Shown here in pieces: positions 60,963 to 64,000 of a stretch of DNA of 64,000 bases. How positions within the stretch are numbered: the first letter of the stretch is position 1; every line of letters begins with the position of its first letter. This DNA comes from Clostridia bacterium (lineage in GTDB: Bacteria; Bacillota; Clostridia; Oscillospirales; Acutalibacteraceae). The translations under genes and the position numbers were made by a program. The DNA lies in the NCBI GenBank assembly GCA_017407995.1, contig JAFQVM010000006.1:37564-101563 (forward strand). The letters run 5' to 3'. The notes below the pieces were generated by a model, which saw nothing but the letters and a program-made list of their open reading frames with translations, was not told the origin of the DNA and made no database searches.

Positions 60963-61532
60963 GTGAAGCTTCATTACAAAGGCAAATATAATCTTGACCC
61001 GGATTCGTTACCCTGCGAGCCGCATAAGCCCGGAGCTGTGCCGTTTAAGGAAGCGAAAGACTCAAAAACTTTGGGAACAATTGCAAATGTAATATCTTTT
61101 CTGATTTTGATTCCTTTATTGATTGTGGCTTATATACGTTGTAAACCGGGGCCTTTAATAATCTGTTTGGGCTGTTTGCTCCCTTTGCTCACTCTTTTAC
61201 CGCATGAGCTTTTGCACGCTGTTTGCTTTAAAGAGGATGTGTATTTGTATACCAACCTGAAACAGGGAATGTTGTTTGTTGTCGGTACTGAAACAATGAG
61301 CAAGGGCAGATATGTATTCATGTCACTTTTTCCTAATATCATCTTTGGATTGATTCCTTTTATACTTGCAATGATATTTCCTTCATTAGCTCTCTTGGGA
61401 TTCTTCGGTGCATTCTGTCTCTCCATGGGCGCTGGGGATTATTACAATGTGTTTAATGCCCTGACTCAGATGCCCAAGGGCTCAAGAACTTATTTACATA
61501 AGTTTAATTCTTTTTGGTATATGCCTGAATAA
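60963..61532 (+). CDS. DUF3267 membrane protein with HELLH motif
   Basis: 189 residues with about four membrane helices. LPHELLHAVCF (near 80-90) contains HExxH, the zinc-protease-like motif of DUF3267, and MGAGDYYNVFNAL supplies a downstream acidic site as in site-2-protease-like folds. Substrate unknown. GTG start after AGGAGGT. A poor TTGTTA/TATAAC pair overlaps the preceding terminator tail. Confidence 0.87.
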   Translation: MKLHYKGKYNLDPDSLPCEPHKPGAVPFKEAKDSKTLGTIANVISFLILIPLLIVAYIRCKPGPLIICLGCLLPLLTLLPHELLHAVCFKEDVYLYTNLKQGMLFVVGTETMSKGRYVFMSLFPNIIFGLIPFILAMIFPSLALLGFFGAFCLSMGAGDYYNVFNALTQMPKGSRTYLHKFNSFWYMPE

Positions 61533-61544
61533 TAAAAATGACGA

Positions 61545-61578
61545 AAAATGCCGCTGCGTGTCGACGCAGCGGCATTTT
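61545..61578 (+). terminator. Intrinsic terminator
   Basis: AAAATGCCGCTGCG and CGCAGCGGCATTTT (61545-61578) with a TGTCGA loop; symmetrical enough to work on both strands. It insulates the following tail cassette. Confidence 0.85.
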
Positions 61579-61624
61579 GCATTTGTTTGTGCAAATTTCA
61601 AGCAAAAATAAAATTTTTTAATTA

Positions 61625-61653
61625 TTGACAAACATTTGTTCGGTATCTATAAT
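61625..61653 (+). promoter_or_regulatory. Tail-cassette promoter with a LexA/SOS-like operator in the spacer
   Basis: TTGACA (61625-61630), 17-bp spacer, TATAAT (61648-61653), both consensus. Within it, CAAAC-ATTT-GTTCG (61629-61642) differs at one base from CGAAC-N4-GTTCG, the core of the Firmicutes LexA box, and overlaps the -35. A bound repressor would block the polymerase. Confidence 0.75.
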
Positions 61654-61686
61654 TATTGTTGTAGCTAACAGAAAGGAGTTGAACAT

Positions 61687-62319
61687 ATGCCGAAGAAAAA
61701 AATTGAAGCCGCCATGGATTTTTCTTTCCCGTCCCCGGAGGAGAGAAAGGCTGCCATGAGCGTGTGCTGCGGTTCGCATTGCCCCGGATGCGAGTCGCCT
61801 GATGATTATGCGTGGCGCCGCAGGGATGTGGACCTCTCTCTGCTGGCGGATGATGTGATAGAAAAAAGGCTTACGCCAAAGGAGCGTGAAGTAATGACTG
61901 CCTATTGGTTTGGCGGTAAAACGCTTTCGTCTATCGCATCTGAGTTCGGTGTATGTCCCTCCAGCGTCTCAAGGTGTCTTGAAAAGGCACAAAAGAAGCT
62001 ATATGACGCACTTAGCTGCGCCGTGGCTTATCAGCATAACATTGAAAATGTCGATTTTCTGCCCATCGCCGTGCGACGGGCTCTTGCTGTCAGTGCGGCA
62101 AAACGGTACGAGCCTAAGAATATAGGCGAAAGAATAAGAAAATTAAGGTGCAGCCAAAACATCGGTGAGCAGCTACTGAGTGAAGCGACGGGTATACCGT
62201 TAAAGCGGTTGCGTGCCATAGAAGATTCGGGCGAATTGCCCACGCTTTCTCAGATAGTTTTGCTCGCAGGTTTTTTTGAAACAACAACGGATTATTTACT
62301 AAAAGGAGAATGCGAATAG
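61687..62319 (+). CDS. Sigma-region-4/XRE hybrid regulator
   Basis: 210 residues. A Cys/His cluster (C27, C28, H31, C32, C35) could bind metal. Then a sigma-70 region-4-like HTH (LTPKEREVMTAYWFGGKTLS, SIASEFGVCPSSVSRCLEKA; about 62-105), and a C-terminal Cro/CI-type HTH (NIGERIRKLRCSQNIGEQLLS, TGIPLKRLRAIEDSGELPT; about 144-205). The region-2 core-binding part of a sigma factor is absent, so it is a DNA-binding regulator rather than a complete sigma. AAAGGAG site. First gene of the cassette. Confidence 0.82.
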   Translation: MPKKKIEAAMDFSFPSPEERKAAMSVCCGSHCPGCESPDDYAWRRRDVDLSLLADDVIEKRLTPKEREVMTAYWFGGKTLSSIASEFGVCPSSVSRCLEKAQKKLYDALSCAVAYQHNIENVDFLPIAVRRALAVSAAKRYEPKNIGERIRKLRCSQNIGEQLLSEATGIPLKRLRAIEDSGELPTLSQIVLLAGFFETTTDYLLKGECE

Positions 62320-62556
62320 ATGGTCCAATTAAAAACACTGTCGGCGCTTGCGGATGAGTATCTTGAACAGGCGCAGGTGCAGACAAGAATAATTGAAAAA
62401 AACCGCAAAAAGCTTCGTGCGCTTCCTAATCCCGAAACCAGCAGGGAGGCTTACAGATTAAAGACCCTTTTAAATGTGCTGTATGCACAGCGCAGAGACC
62501 TCATCAGCACAGCGAATTATCTTAAGAGAAATTACCCGGAGGATGATGCGGCATGA
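62320..62556 (+). CDS. Small coiled-coil protein of a tail-like cassette
   Basis: 78 residues, predicted wholly helical and charged: LADEYLEQAQVQTRIIEKNR, ALPNPETSREAYRLKTLLNV, YAQRRDLISTANYLKRNY. Not recognised. The ATG follows the previous stop directly, with AAAGGAG upstream; its end overlaps the next gene by 4 nt (ATGA), so it belongs to the same transcript and is probably a small structural or assembly protein. Confidence 0.72.
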   Translation: MVQLKTLSALADEYLEQAQVQTRIIEKNRKKLRALPNPETSREAYRLKTLLNVLYAQRRDLISTANYLKRNYPEDDAA

Positions 62557-63683
62557 GAGATATTACAGTAAAAATATTTTCAGACGGTACGGCTCAGGTA
62601 ACTGAGCCGGCTTGTTTTTCGGGAGAACATAATGCGGCACGCTTGTGTATAACCTTGAGCGATGAGCTCGCATCGCTGGATTATTCCTACTGCCTTTTAG
62701 CATTTGATGTATACGGACTTGGCAGAAAAATAATATCAAACCTTATCGAAGACGAGTCGAGCACTCCTGCGTACAGACAGGACAATGTTATATACTGTCC
62801 GCTGCCCGAGGCGCTTACATCCACGGGAGAGCTGTCAGTTCAGGTTGAGGCACACAGGCTTGAGGGAACAGAGACGGTTAAGGTGTTTAAGTCTTCTGTT
62901 TTCACACTAAAGTTTGAGCCGTCGATAACGGGATGCGATGAGGAGCTTGAAGAGAGGTGCGGAATACTTCCGCAGCTTTCAGCAGCAGTTGCAAAAATGC
63001 TTGAGTTTGAAGGCTTTTCAGACGGTGAGGACGGTGTAACCTTTGTACCGCAGCTCTCTTCGGAGGGTACGCTGTCATGGACAAATAACGGCGCTCTTGA
63101 TAATCCCAAACCCGTAAATATAAAAGGTCAGCAAGGCGATAAAGGTGAAAAGGGCGACAAAGGCGATACAGGAGCCAAAGGCCCTCAGGGTGACCCCGGT
63201 GTCTATATCGTAGGTGACGGCGATAGACCAAAGGGAACAGTCATAGAGGTAGATTTTGGCACTGATGCTGTGGGCGAATTGCTGCCTGCTGTCACCGCTG
63301 AGGACGAGGATAAGGTGCTAAAGGTAGTCAACGGAGAATGGACAGCAGCAGGTCAGGATGAGAATACACAGGACAGTCATACACATGAAAATCAGGCCGT
63401 GTTAGACGGCTTTAGAGAAAATTATTGTGGGTATCTTACCTATAACGGCAGTATTATTGGTGGTGTTTTGGGGATAAATGTTGTTCAACTTGAGAATAGC
63501 ATATCTCTCCTGATTGAGCAGGCAAGAGAAAACAAAGATATGCCGGAAGCTGTCATATATACAATTCCCTACGGTACAAAAATGCCTGAAATCACCGAAG
63601 AGGACAACGGCAAAATTGTTACTGTTCAAAACGGTGCTTACGCTTTAACAGCTATCCCAAACTATGAGGAGGTTGGTTTCTGA
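62553..63683 (+). CDS. Phage baseplate (BppU-like) protein with collagen-like repeats
   Basis: 376 residues. N-terminal ~130 residues resemble the BppU/DUF2479 baseplate module (alternating strands, e.g. ARLCITLSDEL, VIYCPLPEAL, TGELSVQVEAHRLEG, VFKSSVFTLKFEPS). A short spacer with VTFVPQLSSEG precedes about eight Gly-X-Y triplets (IKGQQGDKGEKGDKGDTG and on, about 191-215), as in trimeric tail fibres. The C-terminal part has two EDNGKIVTVQNG/EDEDKVLKVVNG beta units. Probably a receptor-binding or fibre-attachment protein. Confidence 0.75.
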   Translation: MRDITVKIFSDGTAQVTEPACFSGEHNAARLCITLSDELASLDYSYCLLAFDVYGLGRKIISNLIEDESSTPAYRQDNVIYCPLPEALTSTGELSVQVEAHRLEGTETVKVFKSSVFTLKFEPSITGCDEELEERCGILPQLSAAVAKMLEFEGFSDGEDGVTFVPQLSSEGTLSWTNNGALDNPKPVNIKGQQGDKGEKGDKGDTGAKGPQGDPGVYIVGDGDRPKGTVIEVDFGTDAVGELLPAVTAEDEDKVLKVVNGEWTAAGQDENTQDSHTHENQAVLDGFRENYCGYLTYNGSIIGGVLGINVVQLENSISLLIEQARENKDMPEAVIYTIPYGTKMPEITEEDNGKIVTVQNGAYALTAIPNYEEVGF

Positions 63684-64000
63684 TGGCGATAGGCTTTATA
63701 GAAGATACAACCTTAAATGCTCTCGGTGAGGCTATACGAGGTAAAACAGGCTCAACGGAGAAAATATTGCCGTCAGATATGCCCGAAGCGATTAATTCAA
63801 TTAAAACAGGAACAGATACCTCAAAAATAACAGACTGGATGCAATTTTTTTTAAACAATAGACGAGCAGAAATTGTGCACGAAATTGATATGAGTGGAGC
63901 GTTGACCTGTCAAAACACGTTTCAAGCCTCAACAGCAGTTACTGAGATATACCAGCCTAACACAAGTAAATGCTTGTCATTTATGAATGTATGTTATGGA
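63683..64000 (+). CDS. Tail-fibre/BspA-type protein, N-terminal part (cut by window edge)
   Basis: 106 residues seen, no stop before base 64000. Starts MAIGFIEDTTLNALGEAIRG, a short module (DTTLNALGEAIRGKTGS...LPSDMPEAI) common at the N-terminus of clostridial phage tail proteins. The segment TEIYQPNTSKCLSFMNVCYG looks like the first BspA-type (DUF285) repeat. ATG 63683 overlaps the preceding stop (TGATG), with GAGGAGG upstream. Confidence 0.7.
   Translation, partial: MAIGFIEDTTLNALGEAIRGKTGSTEKILPSDMPEAINSIKTGTDTSKITDWMQFFLNNRRAEIVHEIDMSGALTCQNTFQASTAVTEIYQPNTSKCLSFMNVCYG

Noticed and set aside
1-64000. tRNA, rRNA, SRP RNA, tmRNA or RNase P RNA genes
   Set aside because: No cloverleaf, rRNA core or characteristic motif was recognised by reading; a covariance-model scan would be needed to exclude small RNAs.

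Overview
The window looks like chromosomal DNA of an endospore-forming, low-to-moderate-GC Firmicute of class Clostridia, probably in the Oscillospiraceae/Ruminococcaceae sphere. Reasons: strong AGGAGG ribosome sites, many TTGACA-17-TATAAT promoters, a T-box leader on thrS, spore genes (gpr, spoVAE), clostridial gene orders (tig-clpP-clpX; ylxM-ffh-rpsP-khpA-rimM-trmD; rny-ymdB; ftsEX-M23-S41) and secreted proteins with the signal-peptide style common in gut Ruminococcaceae. The family assignment is inference; no rRNA or tRNA gene was recognised.

Layout. 0-17.5 kb: housekeeping genes on both strands. These are thrS (truncated by the window edge, with T-box), degV, rny-ymdB-GNAT, a ychF-DUF1292-unknown operon, tcdA, an oligopeptide-binding lipoprotein, a LysM/G5/M23 cell-wall hydrolase, gpr, rpsT, spoVAE, acpP, nagA and an MBL hydrolase. 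17.6-25.2 kb: polA, then an AT-richer block of four secreted paralogues (A1-B1-A2-B2) made by duplication of a two-gene unit together with its terminator. 25.2-35 kb: a dipeptidase, thrC, a phosphoesterase, tig-clpP-clpX, and hisH-hisF with an Eis-like acetyltransferase and mutS2. 37.5-45.4 kb: an intergenic region with DnaA-box-like sites, the SRP/ribosome-maturation operon, ptsH, a palindromic non-coding element, a gene of unknown function, greA and lysS. 45.4-55 kb: a wall-polymer cluster overlapping lysS (two GT2 enzymes, TagG/TagH-type exporter, TarI, TarJ, a TagF-type polymerase). Facing it is a 938-residue GT2-GT2-TagF fusion with ylmH. 55-61 kb: a PucR/CdaR-type regulator, ftsE-ftsX, a secreted coiled-coil M23 hydrolase and an S41 protease homologue, then a DUF3267 membrane protein. 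61.6-64 kb: the left end of a phage-tail-like cassette.

How genes work together. Cell-envelope building and remodelling recur: NagA amino-sugar recycling, teichoic-acid-like synthesis and export, FtsEX with its likely M23 partner, and another M23 hydrolase with a WalR-type box (TGTWAH-N5-TGTWAH) at its promoter. A second WalR-type box lies upstream of a 31-residue membrane peptide.

Most notable points: (1) a promoter whose -35/-10 spacer holds a near-consensus LexA/SOS operator, driving a sigma-region-4/XRE hybrid regulator followed by phage-baseplate-like and collagen-like tail-fibre genes; (2) an S41 protease homologue in the ftsEX operon in which both positions of the Ser-Lys dyad are substituted (Gly303 and Asn328, exactly 25 apart); (3) the A-B-A-B secreted-protein array with hydrophobic C-terminal tails; (4) WalR-type boxes; (5) an apparent CTG start codon for ychF; (6) a 205-bp element with 27-bp inverted ends. 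Nothing was computed or searched; all family calls come from reading motifs.
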